Positions 8,118-16,528 of a DNA stretch of 64,000 bases are shown here, piece after piece; the first letter of the stretch is position 1; the number at the start of each line of letters is the position of its first letter. The notes under the pieces were generated by a model, which was given only the letters and a program-made list of their open reading frames with translations, was not told the DNA's origin and ran no database searches. The translations under genes were made by a program, and so were the position numbers. Source of the DNA: Betaproteobacteria bacterium (GTDB lineage Bacteria; Pseudomonadota; Gammaproteobacteria; Burkholderiales; SG8-39); the NCBI GenBank assembly GCA_009693435.1, contig SHXF01000002.1, positions 124,001 to 188,000 of the forward strand, read 5' to 3'.

Positions 8118-9830
8118 TTGCTCCCTGTGACTATTCCCGAGAACGCGCAATCCAGTGTGGGCGCGCAGGCGACCGGTCGGGTGTTTCCCGACCCGGCGTT
8201 TCCCAGCGTCTATGCCGCGTTTTGCGCCACGGCGGCGCGCCTGCCCGACCGGCCGTTCCTGCGCGTTCTGCCGGAAACAGCCGGTATCTACGGCATAGCC
8301 GCCGGCGATATATCGTACGGCGCGGCGCTCGCGCAGGTGCGGCGCGCACGCGAGTCCTACCGCCTTGCGGGCTACGGGTTTGGCCACCGCGTCGGGTTGC
8401 TGCTGGAAAACCGTCCGGCATTTTTCATCCAGTTCCTGGCGCTGAACAGCCTCGGCGTGTCGGTGGTGCCGATAGGGCTGGACCTGCGCGCAGCGGAGCT
8501 CGAGTATCTGATCGGCCACAGTGAACTGTGCCTGGTGATATCGCTGCCAGAACGTATCGATGCGCTGCAGGCCGCAGCGCGCGCGGCGCGACGGCCCTTG
8601 ACAGCCGTTCCGCCCGAGGGCGTGGATGCCGTCGGGCCTCCCGCGGTGGCTTCGCCCGATTCACCCGCGCGCGACCCGGATGTGGAAGATGAGTGCGCCC
8701 TGCTCTACACCTCTGGCACCACCGGCCAGCCCAAGGGCTGCGTGCTGGCCAACCGCTATTTCCTGCAGATGGGATTTCACTACGTGAGGCTGGGCGGTCT
8801 GTGCACGGTGCGGCCAGACACGGAAACGTTGATCACGCCCTTGCCGATGACGCACATGAACGCGTTTGCCTGTTCGACGACTGCGATGATGGTCAGCGGC
8901 GGATGCGTGGTGCCGCTCGACCGGTTCCATCCGAAAAGCTGGTGGGACAGCGTGCGCGCGTCAAGGGCAACCATTGTTCACTATCTGGGTGTGATGCCGG
9001 CCATGCTGATGTCGGCCGCACCGGATCCGACGGACACAGATCACGAGGTTCGATTCGGCTTTGGCGCCGGAGTCGACCGGCGCCTGCATGCGCCCTTCGA
9101 GCAGCGCTTCGGCTTTCCGCTCACGGAAGGCTGGGCCATGACCGAGACCGGCGCAGGCGGTATCGTCACCGCGCATGTGGAGCCGCGCCATGTCGGCACC
9201 GCCTGCTTCGGCAAGGCGCCGCCGGAGGTCGAGGTCCGCTTGATCGACGACGAAGGCCGGCTGGTGCCCGACGGAGAGAATGGCGAACTGCTGGTGCGCG
9301 CCTACGGTCTCGATCCGCGGCGCGGATTCTTCCGCGAGTACCTCAAGGATCCGGTGGCCACCGCCGAGGCCTGGAGCGGGGGTTGGTTCCACACCGGCGA
9401 CATCGTGCGCCGCGATGCTGAAGGCGACTTCCATTTCGTCGACCGCAAGAAGAACGTGATCCGGCGCAGCGGCGAAAATATCTCAGCGGTGGAAGTCGAA
9501 TCGGTGCTGCGTCAGCACCCCGAGGTGCAGGAGGTTGCGGTGGCGGCGACCCCCGATGCGGTGCGCGGCGACGAGGTGCTCGCCTGTGTCGTCCCGCGAC
9601 GCGCGCTGACCGGGGCGGAGCAGGCCAGCGTGGCAAACGACATCGTGGCACATTGCCTCGAGCGCCTGTCCTACTTCAAGGCGCCGGGCTATGTGGGCTT
9701 CGTCGCCAGCCTGCCGCTGACGTCGTCGCAGAAAATCCAGCGCGGCGAATTGAAGCGCCTCGCCGCGGGCATGCCCGGCACGCCGGGCGTGATCGACACG
9801 CGCGCCCTCAAACGCCGGCAGGCATCATGA
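8118..9830 (+). CDS. AMP-dependent acyl-CoA synthetase/ligase
   Basis: About 570 residues of the adenylate-forming superfamily. Motifs in order: P-loop LLYTSGTTGQPKGC, the A5 motif GWAMTETGAGG, and GWFHTGDIVRRDAEG, followed by the hinge DRKKNVIRRSGENIS and the C-terminal lysine region SSQKIQRGELKR. It should activate a carboxylic acid to its CoA thioester, feeding the SDR and thiolase-like enzymes downstream. The start is uncertain: TTG 8118 and GTG 8127 both lie in a small duplication of CCTGTGACT, and GAGCAG at 8101-8106 is the only weak ribosome site. The stop TGA 9828-9830 overlaps an ATG that begins the chain of minicistrons leading to the next gene. Confidence 0.88.
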   Translation: MLPVTIPENAQSSVGAQATGRVFPDPAFPSVYAAFCATAARLPDRPFLRVLPETAGIYGIAAGDISYGAALAQVRRARESYRLAGYGFGHRVGLLLENRPAFFIQFLALNSLGVSVVPIGLDLRAAELEYLIGHSELCLVISLPERIDALQAAARAARRPLTAVPPEGVDAVGPPAVASPDSPARDPDVEDECALLYTSGTTGQPKGCVLANRYFLQMGFHYVRLGGLCTVRPDTETLITPLPMTHMNAFACSTTAMMVSGGCVVPLDRFHPKSWWDSVRASRATIVHYLGVMPAMLMSAAPDPTDTDHEVRFGFGAGVDRRLHAPFEQRFGFPLTEGWAMTETGAGGIVTAHVEPRHVGTACFGKAPPEVEVRLIDDEGRLVPDGENGELLVRAYGLDPRRGFFREYLKDPVATAEAWSGGWFHTGDIVRRDAEGDFHFVDRKKNVIRRSGENISAVEVESVLRQHPEVQEVAVAATPDAVRGDEVLACVVPRRALTGAEQASVANDIVAHCLERLSYFKAPGYVGFVASLPLTSSQKIQRGELKRLAAGMPGTPGVIDTRALKRRQAS

Positions 9831-9858
9831 ATGGAGCATTCGATGAGTGAGCAGCAAG

Positions 9859-9975
9859 ATGGCTGAACAGCGTGGCTGAACAGTGTGGGTGGACAGCATG
9901 GGTGAACAGCGTGGGTGGACAGCGTGGGTGAACAGCGTGGGTGAACAGCGTGGGTGAACAGCGTGAGTGAACGGC
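9859..9975 (+). repeat. Nine tandem 13-bp repeats leading into an SDR gene
   Basis: Nine units of RTGGGTGAACAGC (R is A or G) occupy 9859-9975, with a looser unit at 9843-9855. Every unit begins with ATG or GTG, and from it the reading is R-TG GGT GAA CAG CGT GGG TGA, so each start meets a stop inside the next unit. Because 13 is not a multiple of three, starts cycle through all frames. The last unit supplies GTG 9963, the probable start of the SDR gene. Confidence 0.95.
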
Positions 9976-10691
9976 GCGTTGCCGTGGTGACCGGCGGCAG
10001 CGCCGGAATAGGCCGCGCCATCGCGCAGCGGTTGCTGGACGCGGACCATGAGGTGGTGTCGCTGGATATGCAATCGCCGCAACTCGTGCACCCGCGTCTT
10101 GCGCACGTTGCCGTCGACTTGTCGGACACGGCTGCGACCCGGGCGGCAGCGGCGGAAATCACGCGCGCGCGCGCGGTGACGACGGTGATCCACAATGCGG
10201 GCATCATCCGGCCGGCGTTGCTGCCGGACGTGAAGCTCGAGGATTTCAATGTGCTGGTGAACCTGCACCTGTCTGCGGCAATCCTGCTGCTGCAGGCGGC
10301 GCTGCCGGCGATGAAATCCGCGGGCTACGGCAGGGTGGTGTTCGTTTCCACGCGCGCGGTGCTGGGCCTTGCCACGCGCACCTCGTATTCGTCGACGAAG
10401 GCAGGCATGCTGGGCATGGCGCGCACCTGGGCGCTGGAACTGGCGCCGCAGGGCATCACGGTCAACGTGGTGGCGCCCGGTCCGATCCAGACCGCGAATT
10501 TTCACGGCATCGTGCCCGAAGGCAGTCCCCAGATTGACCGTATCATCCAGTCCATCCCGGTGAAGCGGCTCGGCCAGGCGGACGATGTGGCGCGCGCGGT
10601 GATGTTTTTCGCGGACCCGGAGGCGGGCTTCGTCACCGGACAGGTGTTGTATGTGTGCGGCGGCACCAGCGTCGGCAGTCTGACGCTTTAG
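9963..10691 (+). CDS. Short-chain dehydrogenase/reductase
   Basis: 242 residues, a classical SDR. The cofactor motif is TGGSAGIG at residues 10-17, HNAGI replaces NNAG, the catalytic Ser is in VFVSTRAV and the active pair is Tyr-x3-Lys in YSSTKAG. It probably oxidises a hydroxyl or diol intermediate of the pathway begun by the Rieske oxygenase and CoA ligase. GTG 9963 lies in the last 13-bp repeat; GTG 9954 in the unit before is also in frame and would add three residues. Translation is likely coupled to the repeat minicistrons. Confidence 0.88.
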   Translation: MSERRVAVVTGGSAGIGRAIAQRLLDADHEVVSLDMQSPQLVHPRLAHVAVDLSDTAATRAAAAEITRARAVTTVIHNAGIIRPALLPDVKLEDFNVLVNLHLSAAILLLQAALPAMKSAGYGRVVFVSTRAVLGLATRTSYSSTKAGMLGMARTWALELAPQGITVNVVAPGPIQTANFHGIVPEGSPQIDRIIQSIPVKRLGQADDVARAVMFFADPEAGFVTGQVLYVCGGTSVGSLTL

Positions 10692-10760
10692 CTTCGCGGG
10701 AATTTAGCTGCGCGGAATTTACCGGCGGGATATCTTGATCGGGACGATGAGCATGCAGGC

Positions 10761-11939
10761 ATGAAGAAGCGCGCCGGATACGAGGATGTGGCGGTGGCCG
10801 TGCCGGTAACCGTGCCCTATGTGCGCTATTCGATACGCGGCGCGCACTGGTGGGTGGGGCGGGCGCTGGCGGCGTTGTGCAAGGATTCAGGCATCAAGAA
10901 GGAAGAGATCGACGGGCTGTGCCTTGCGAGCTTCACGCTTTCGCCGGACGTCGCCGAGGGACTGACGCAGCACCTGGGGGTGTCGCCGCGCTGGCTGGAT
11001 CATGTGCCGCTGGGCGGTGGCAGTGCCGTGGTGAGCCTGCGGCGCGCGGCGCGCGCGGTGCAGGCGGGCGACGCGGATATCGTCGCCTGTATCGCGGGCG
11101 ATGCCAATCACGTCGATTCGTTTCGCCTCAACACCTCGAACTTCAGCCTGTTTGCCCGCGACGCGGTGTATGCCTACGGTTCCGGCGGCACCTACGCCAG
11201 CTTCGCCTTCCTCACTGCGCATTACATGCGCACCTACGGCGCGACCCGTGAAGACTTCGGCAAGCTGTGCATCGCGCAGCGCGACAATGCGCTCGCCAAC
11301 CCGAATGCCCTGTTCAAGAAGCCGCTGTCGATGGAGGAATACCTGAACGCTCGTCCCCTGGCCGAACCGGTGCACCTGTTCGACTGCGTCATGCCCTGCG
11401 CGGGCGCGGATGCATTTCTCGTGATGCGGCGGGGAGAGGCCGAAGCGCGCGGCCTTGCCTGGACGCGGCTGCTCGGCACGATAGAGCGCCACAATGCCTT
11501 CTCGGCCGACCCGGTGCAGTTCCGCGGTGGTTGGGTGGTCGACCGCGACGAGTTGTATGCGCAGGCGGGTGTAGGTCCCAATGACATGGATTTCGTCCAG
11601 GCCTACGACGACTATCCGGTGATCAACGCGATGCAGATCGAGGATCTGGGATTCTGCGAAAAGGGCGAAGCACCCGACTTCATACGCGAGCACACCTTCA
11701 CCACCCATGGCACGTTCCCGTTCAACACCTCCGGCGGCCAGCTCTCGGTGGGCCAGGCCGGGGCCGCCGGCGGACACCTGGGCATGGTGGAGGCGATCCG
11801 GCAACTCACCGGTGACACCATCGGCGGCAAGGTAAAGGATGCGGAGGTCGGTCTCGTCAGCGGCTTTGGCATCATCAATTACGATCGCGGCCTGTGCTCC
11901 GGGGCGGCGATCCTCGCCACCGGCAGTCGCCGGCATTGA
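10761..11939 (+). CDS. Thiolase-like protein (SCP2-thiolase/Ltp2 type) without the nucleophilic Cys
   Basis: 392 residues with the SCP2-thiolase fold pattern (KEEIDGLCLASF, AVQAGDADIVACIAGD, QAYDDYPVINAMQIEDLGFC, GHLGMVEAIRQL). Where thiolases carry the nucleophilic Cys the sequence is PLGGGSAVVSL (residues 83-93), so no Cys is available, and the C-terminal segment is GFGIINYDRGLCSGAA instead of the usual Cys-Gly-Gly-Gly. Cys-less relatives such as Ltp2 act as retro-aldolases with a DUF35 partner. The next gene encodes a DUF35-type domain, which supports that role. Starts at ATG 10761, 69 bp after the SDR. Confidence 0.85.
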   Translation: MKKRAGYEDVAVAVPVTVPYVRYSIRGAHWWVGRALAALCKDSGIKKEEIDGLCLASFTLSPDVAEGLTQHLGVSPRWLDHVPLGGGSAVVSLRRAARAVQAGDADIVACIAGDANHVDSFRLNTSNFSLFARDAVYAYGSGGTYASFAFLTAHYMRTYGATREDFGKLCIAQRDNALANPNALFKKPLSMEEYLNARPLAEPVHLFDCVMPCAGADAFLVMRRGEAEARGLAWTRLLGTIERHNAFSADPVQFRGGWVVDRDELYAQAGVGPNDMDFVQAYDDYPVINAMQIEDLGFCEKGEAPDFIREHTFTTHGTFPFNTSGGQLSVGQAGAAGGHLGMVEAIRQLTGDTIGGKVKDAEVGLVSGFGIINYDRGLCSGAAILATGSRRH

Positions 11940-11977
11940 AGCGGTCAACCTGATATGCACACGATGATCCACACACC

Positions 11978-13225
11978 ATGACTTCGCCCCTGCAACGTCC
12001 GCGGCGCAAGAACCCGATACTGCGCACCCGGCTGCCCACCCGGCCGCCGGGCGCGCGCAGCCGCGTCGCGCTCGGCATGACCGCCGCCGCGGCGCGCGGG
12101 GAATTTCAGCTGCAGGTGTGCGCCGATTGCAAGGCGGTGCAATATCCGCCGCGCGAAGCCTGCCATGTCTGCCTGTCTGAAAAACTCCGCTGGAGTCCGC
12201 AGGACGGCGGGGGCGAACTGGTTTCCGAGACCATCCTGCATCTCAGCTACGAGTTGTTTTTTCGCGAACGCACGCCGTGGCGCCTGGGCATGGTGCGCCT
12301 CGACTCGGGCCCCATCGTGATTGCCCATCTGCACCGCGATTGCCCGCCTGCCCTCACCCGCGTAAAAGTGAGCGCCTGTCTGGATAAAGCCGGCCAGGCA
12401 GCGCTGTTTGCCGTATCCGAAAAGGAAACCCCCAACATGGCCGATGATCCGCAGTTGCGCGAGATGACCTGCGATCCCCGCTTCAGGAAAGTGTTTGTCA
12501 CCGATGGCAAGACCGCGGTCGGCCAGGCGATCGTGCGCGGTCTGGCGGCGGCCGGCGCCGATCTCATCTGGGTCGGCCATGCCGAGCCGTGGAAAAAATA
12601 TCCCGGACTGGAGGAATTGAAACAGCTGCCGCAGGTGACCTTGCTGCCGTTCGATCTCACCAACGGCCGCTCGGTCAAGGAGATATGCGGAGAGATCGGC
12701 GGGCGGGTCGACATCGTGGTGAACAACGCCGAGTACCACCGCAATTTCGGCATACAGTCGCGCCAGGGCATCGAGGTGGCGCGCGCCGAAATGGACGTGA
12801 ATTACTTCGGTCTGCTGCGTCTTGCGCAGGAACTCGCCCCGGCCATGCGCGCGCGCGCCGCCGACGGCCAGTCGAGCGCCGTGGCCTGGGTCAACCTGCT
12901 GTCCATTTTCGCCTTGTCGAATTTTCCGCCGCACGGCACCTACTCCGCATCCAAGGCAGCGGCGCACTCGCTGGCGCAATGCCTGCGCGCGGAAATGCAG
13001 CCGGCCGGATTGCGCGTGATCAACGTCTATCCCGGACCGATAGAGGATGAGTGGAACCAGATGCTGCTGCCGCCCAAGCTCACGCCGCAGGCGGTCGCCA
13101 ATGCCATCGTCCGCGCGCTGCAGGGCGGAGTCGAGGATGTCTATCCGGGCGACGTTGCGCAGGACTGGCTGGCGCGCTGGCGCGACAACCCCAAGGCGCT
13201 GGAGCGCGAAGTGGCTGCAGGGTAG
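11978..13225 (+). CDS. Fusion: zinc-ribbon/OB-fold DUF35 domain plus SDR domain
   Basis: 415 residues with two parts. Residues 40-150 form a DUF35 module: a zinc ribbon with Cys48, Cys51, Cys62 and Cys65 (CADC, CHVC), then an OB-fold region (GGGELVSETILHLSY). Residues 170-400 form an SDR: coenzyme loop VFVTDGKTAVGQ, VVNNAEYH, Ser309 and Tyr322-x3-Lys326 (YSASK). The SDR keeps the catalytic Tyr and Lys, but the glycine motif is degenerate (TDGKTAVG for TGxxxGxG) and NNAG is NNAE. DUF35 proteins are obligate partners of SCP2-type thiolases and retro-aldolases; here the upstream gene is one. A fused dehydrogenase could act on the cleavage product. ATG 11978 follows the thiolase-like gene by 38 bp. 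Confidence 0.85.
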   Translation: MTSPLQRPRRKNPILRTRLPTRPPGARSRVALGMTAAAARGEFQLQVCADCKAVQYPPREACHVCLSEKLRWSPQDGGGELVSETILHLSYELFFRERTPWRLGMVRLDSGPIVIAHLHRDCPPALTRVKVSACLDKAGQAALFAVSEKETPNMADDPQLREMTCDPRFRKVFVTDGKTAVGQAIVRGLAAAGADLIWVGHAEPWKKYPGLEELKQLPQVTLLPFDLTNGRSVKEICGEIGGRVDIVVNNAEYHRNFGIQSRQGIEVARAEMDVNYFGLLRLAQELAPAMRARAADGQSSAVAWVNLLSIFALSNFPPHGTYSASKAAAHSLAQCLRAEMQPAGLRVINVYPGPIEDEWNQMLLPPKLTPQAVANAIVRALQGGVEDVYPGDVAQDWLARWRDNPKALEREVAAG

Positions 13226-13226
13226 T

Positions 13227-13256
13227 GGCCGCAGGATAAGAGGCCGCAGGATAAGA
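13227..13256 (+). repeat. Tandem 15-bp duplication carrying a ribosome binding site
   Basis: Two perfect copies of GGCCGCAGGATAAGA immediately follow the stop codon of the fusion gene. The second runs into GGAAAACATCATG, so the AAGAGG that serves as ribosome binding site for the cyclase gene is made from the unit. Confidence 0.9.
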
Positions 13257-13266
13257 GGAAAACATC

Positions 13267-14097
13267 ATGACTGAAGCAGCAACGCAAACGTCGCAGGCCG
13301 GCGCGCCGTCACCGGCGAACGCACTGATGCAACTGGTCAGCGAAATGGCGGCGGGTCGCATTCGCGTCGTTGACCTGACGCAGACGCTGTCGCCGGAATT
13401 TCCGCAAATCACCCTGCCGCCGGAGATGGGGCAGTGCTGGCCGTTTCGCATCGAGGAGGTGTCGCGCTACGACGAGCGCGGTCCGGGCTGGTACTGGAAC
13501 AATTTTTCCTGCGGCGAGCACACCGGCACGCATTTCGACGCGCCCATCCACTGGGTGTCGGGCAAGGACCTGCCGCAGAACAGCGTCGATACCATCGCAG
13601 TCGAGAATTTCATCGCGCCGGCGGTCGTCATCGATTGTTCGAAGGAATCCGCGGCGGACGCGGATTTCCTGCTGACTGTGGCCATGCTGAAAACCTGGGA
13701 AGCAAAACACGGCCGCATTCCGCCGCGCTCCTGGGTGCTGATGCGCACCGATTGGTCCAAGCGCAGCGACGATCCGGTGGCCTACCAGAACTTCGACGAG
13801 ACCGGCCAGCACACGCCCGGACCCGACGTCGACGCGGTGCAATTCATGGTCAATGAGCGCAACGTGATCGGCTTCGGCTCCGAGGCGATCGGCACCGACG
13901 CGGGTCAGGCCCAGTACCTGCGCCCGCCCTATCCCTGCCACTACTTCATGCACGGCAACGGCCGCTATGGTCTGCAATGCCTGGCGAATCTGGATCTGCT
14001 GCCGCCGACCGGCACGGTGGTCATCTGCGCGCCGTTGAAGATCCTCAACGGCAGCGGCAGCCCGCTGCGGGTGATGGCGCTGGTGCCGTCGGTTTAG
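13267..14097 (+). CDS. Cyclase-family hydrolase (kynurenine formamidase-like)
   Basis: 276 residues of the cyclase family. The metal-binding signature is H-T-G-T-H-F-D-A-P-I-H (His85, His89, Asp91, His95), with a late YPCHYFMHGNGRYGLQCL. Members hydrolyse amides, lactones or cyclic compounds (kynurenine formamidase, isatin hydrolase). AAGAGG precedes ATG 13267 at good spacing. It ends the 6.2-14.1 kb cluster, where it may open a ring or lactone intermediate. Its 3' end and following 130 bp recur in degraded form at 23014-23297. Confidence 0.88.
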   Translation: MTEAATQTSQAGAPSPANALMQLVSEMAAGRIRVVDLTQTLSPEFPQITLPPEMGQCWPFRIEEVSRYDERGPGWYWNNFSCGEHTGTHFDAPIHWVSGKDLPQNSVDTIAVENFIAPAVVIDCSKESAADADFLLTVAMLKTWEAKHGRIPPRSWVLMRTDWSKRSDDPVAYQNFDETGQHTPGPDVDAVQFMVNERNVIGFGSEAIGTDAGQAQYLRPPYPCHYFMHGNGRYGLQCLANLDLLPPTGTVVICAPLKILNGSGSPLRVMALVPSV

Positions 14098-14226
14098 GCG
14101 CGCAAGTCATTGACCGATGTTGGTGTGCGCTGCGCTTACCCCAACCTACAATTGGTTAAATTATATTTGTCGGGGCGCCATTCTGCGGTAGTTTGCGGGA
14201 ACAATTGGCTCAAAAATAATATAAAT
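13937..14226 (+). repeat. Direct repeat A: cyclase 3' end plus downstream DNA
   Basis: About 290 bp beginning in the last 55 codons of the cyclase gene. It matches 23014-23297 in the same orientation, with shared blocks such as CTGCCGCCGACCGGCACGGT, GCGCTGCGCTTACCCCAAC and TTGGTTAAATTATATTT in the same order. By eye roughly 85% of positions agree, with small indels. The 8.8 kb between the two copies is the nitrogen-compound island. Confidence 0.85.
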
Positions 14227-14253
14227 ATCGGACTGTAAAGACCGAGAAACATC

Positions 14254-14342
14254 ATCGATGTTCGGCGCGCTGAAGCTGCGCCCTACGGACGGCGATGGGT
14301 CACCGACTCGCGGTTTGAACCACGTTGCAGGGCGCGGATTGT
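14254..14342 (+). repeat. Single copy of the ~115-bp dispersed repeat
   Basis: GATGTTCGGCGCGCTGAAGC, GCGCCCTACGG, GATGGGTCACCGACTCG and GCAGGGCGCGGATT occur here in the same order as in the array at 24454-24748. The copy lies in the 408-bp gene-free gap (14098-14505) between the cyclase and the LLM gene; apart from direct repeat A and this element I see nothing else in the gap. Confidence 0.85.
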
Positions 14343-14505
14343 CCTATCCGTTATCCGTTGATTGACTTTCGGCGCACCGCCAAATACAGTCCACACCACT
14401 AGCCCAGTTGATCCTGGAGTGCATGCGACTGCGTCACGTTGCTCTTCATGCACTTCTAGATTGCATTTAGGTTGCTTGCATCCAGGTTGCACGTAAACGG
14501 CCTCG

Positions 14506-15546
14506 GTGGCCGATTCGACTTTGGAGGAACACATCAGTACCGTCAAGTTCGGGGTCAACTTCATGCCGACGGCGTCGCTTCCGGAGGTCGTTGGCTGGGC
14601 TAAGGAAGTCGAGCGGTGCGGCTACGACCTGCTCGGGATCTCAGACTCCCAGTCCATCTGCCGGGATGTCTACATGACGCTCGCGCTGTGTGCGGCCAAT
14701 ACGGAGCGTATCCGCTTGGGCCCTCGCGTGATTACGCCAGTCACGCGTCATCCCGCTGTGGCAGCGGGTGCGGCGGCGACGCTGGCCGAGCTCGCCCCCG
14801 GCCGGACCATGCTCGGCATCGGCTCCGGGGACAGTGCCGCCTTCAACCTCGGCCTCAAGCCCGCGTCGCTCGCCCAGCTGCGCGAGTACGCGGTCACGAT
14901 CCGCGAGCTCCTGACATCGGGAACCGCCATCTATCAGGGCAAACAGGCCAAGTTCACCTGGTCCCGCACGTCGGTACCGATCTTTCTGGCTGCCTCCGGG
15001 CCGAAGACCCTCCGTTTGGCCGGCCAGATCGCCGACGGGGTGGTAATTCGCACCGGTATCACGCCTGATATTGTCCGCGACTCGATCGCACAGGTCCACG
15101 CCGGGGCCCAAGAGGCCGGCCGCGACCCTGCCGAAATCGACATGTGGTGGTGGCCCGATATCAACATCGCAGGAAGCTATCGTGAGGCCGTCGCCGAGAT
15201 TACGATGTCGCTTGCGGCCGCGGGCAACCACCTGAGCAGGTTCACCACCGAGGGCAAGCACATCCCGCCCGAGCTTCTGTCGAAGGTCAAACTCCTCGGA
15301 GAGCGCTACACATTCGAAGACCATGTTATGGTCGGCAGCGCGAATTGCCGGCTCATCGAGGAGCTCGGCTTGGTGGATTTCCTCGCCGAGCGTTTCGCTA
15401 TCGTGGGAACGGCCGCCGACTGTATTCGTAAGCTGGAGACTATCGTCGACGCAGGTGCCCGACAGATCTGGTTGAGCGTCCACTTCGACGACAAGTACCG
15501 ATTCCTGCGCGAGTGGGCCGCGAAGGTCATGCCTGCGTTCCGGTGA
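14506..15546 (+). CDS. LLM-class (luciferase-like) flavin or F420-dependent oxidoreductase
   Basis: About 337-346 residues with the bacterial luciferase-like TIM-barrel pattern: KFGVNFMPTASLPEVVGWAK, YDLLGISDSQ, RIRLGPRVITPVTRHP, TLAELAPGRTMLGIGSGDSA, SVPIFLAASGPKTLRLAG. It resembles methylene-tetrahydromethanopterin reductase-like proteins. The start is odd. A strong GGAGGA at 14523-14528 is followed after four bases by ATC 14533, which would give a natural N-terminus (S-T-V-K-F-G), while normal starts are GTG 14506 or TTG 14521. A mutated or non-canonical start is possible. The C-terminal 46 residues recur in a fragment at 18030-18170. First gene of the island. Confidence 0.85.
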   Translation: MADSTLEEHISTVKFGVNFMPTASLPEVVGWAKEVERCGYDLLGISDSQSICRDVYMTLALCAANTERIRLGPRVITPVTRHPAVAAGAAATLAELAPGRTMLGIGSGDSAAFNLGLKPASLAQLREYAVTIRELLTSGTAIYQGKQAKFTWSRTSVPIFLAASGPKTLRLAGQIADGVVIRTGITPDIVRDSIAQVHAGAQEAGRDPAEIDMWWWPDINIAGSYREAVAEITMSLAAAGNHLSRFTTEGKHIPPELLSKVKLLGERYTFEDHVMVGSANCRLIEELGLVDFLAERFAIVGTAADCIRKLETIVDAGARQIWLSVHFDDKYRFLREWAAKVMPAFR

Positions 15547-15577
15547 GTGCGCCAGCCACGACGACCAGGGAGGTACG

Positions 15578-16453
15578 ATGCTAAAGATCGCGGGTGTGCA
15601 GTTCATCGGTCAGACCGACAAGGAAGCGAACATCCAGACGGCGGTCCGTCTGGTGCGGCAGGCGGCGACACAGGGCGCCCGGATGGTGTGCCTGCCCGAG
15701 CTTTTCAGCACCATGTATTTCTGCGTCGAGACGCGGCGGGAGTATTTTGACTGGGCGGAGCCCATCCCCGGGCCGACCATCGAGCGCATGGCTGCGCTCG
15801 CGCGCGAGACCGGCATCGTTCTGATCGCGCCGATTTTCGAGCGCGCGCCCGACGGGCGCTTCTTCAATACCGCCGCCGTCATCGGACCCGATGGCGCGGT
15901 CATCGGCAAGTACCGCAAGTCAAGCATCCCCTTCATGGACGTCAGCCGCAGTTCCGAGCCGCGCGGCAACGAGAAATTCTATTTTTCACCCGGCGATCTC
16001 GGCTTTCCGACCTTCGAGACACCGTTCGGCCGCATCGGCATCCTGATCTGCTACGACCGCCACTTCACGGAGGCGGCGCGCGTGCTCGGCCTCGGCGGCG
16101 CCGAGATCGTCTTCGTACCCACCGCCACCACCTTCATGACACGCTATCTCTGGGACCTCGAACTGCGCGCCCATGCGGTCACGAACATCTACTACGTGTG
16201 CGGGGTGAACAAGGTGGGTGTGGACATTGGCGGCTCGGCCCGCAACCACTTCGGCAACAGCATGGTGATCAATCCACGCGGCGAGATCCTGGCGCAGGCG
16301 AGCGACACGCGCGAGGACATTGCGATCGCCGCGGTCGATCTTGCCGTGATCCCGGAGATGCGCACGCTGTGGGGCTATTACCGCGACCGCCGGCCGGACC
16401 TGTATGGACCGCTGCTGGACGCCGTAGCCGCACCGGCGAGCCGCGTCGCCTGA
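15578..16453 (+). CDS. Nitrilase-superfamily amidohydrolase (N-carbamoyl/beta-ureidopropionase type)
   Basis: 291 residues. The catalytic triad is visible: Glu41 (LPELFS), Lys114 (GKYRKSSIP) and Cys158 (ILICYDRHF). The ending GYYRDRRPDLYGPL is typical of the beta-ureidopropionase/N-carbamoylputrescine branch, which releases CO2 and NH3 from an N-carbamoyl amino acid. GGGAGG precedes ATG 15578 by 7 bases. The next gene is a dihydropyrimidinase-like ring opener, which would supply the carbamoyl substrate, so the two make a coherent pair. Confidence 0.9.
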   Translation: MLKIAGVQFIGQTDKEANIQTAVRLVRQAATQGARMVCLPELFSTMYFCVETRREYFDWAEPIPGPTIERMAALARETGIVLIAPIFERAPDGRFFNTAAVIGPDGAVIGKYRKSSIPFMDVSRSSEPRGNEKFYFSPGDLGFPTFETPFGRIGILICYDRHFTEAARVLGLGGAEIVFVPTATTFMTRYLWDLELRAHAVTNIYYVCGVNKVGVDIGGSARNHFGNSMVINPRGEILAQASDTREDIAIAAVDLAVIPEMRTLWGYYRDRRPDLYGPLLDAVAAPASRVA

Positions 16454-16528
16454 AAGAAATGCGTCCAGGCCCTTCGGCAGGTGCTGCTGCCGACCGTGCC
16501 ACATCGAATTCCCGGAGGCGAGGCTGAC

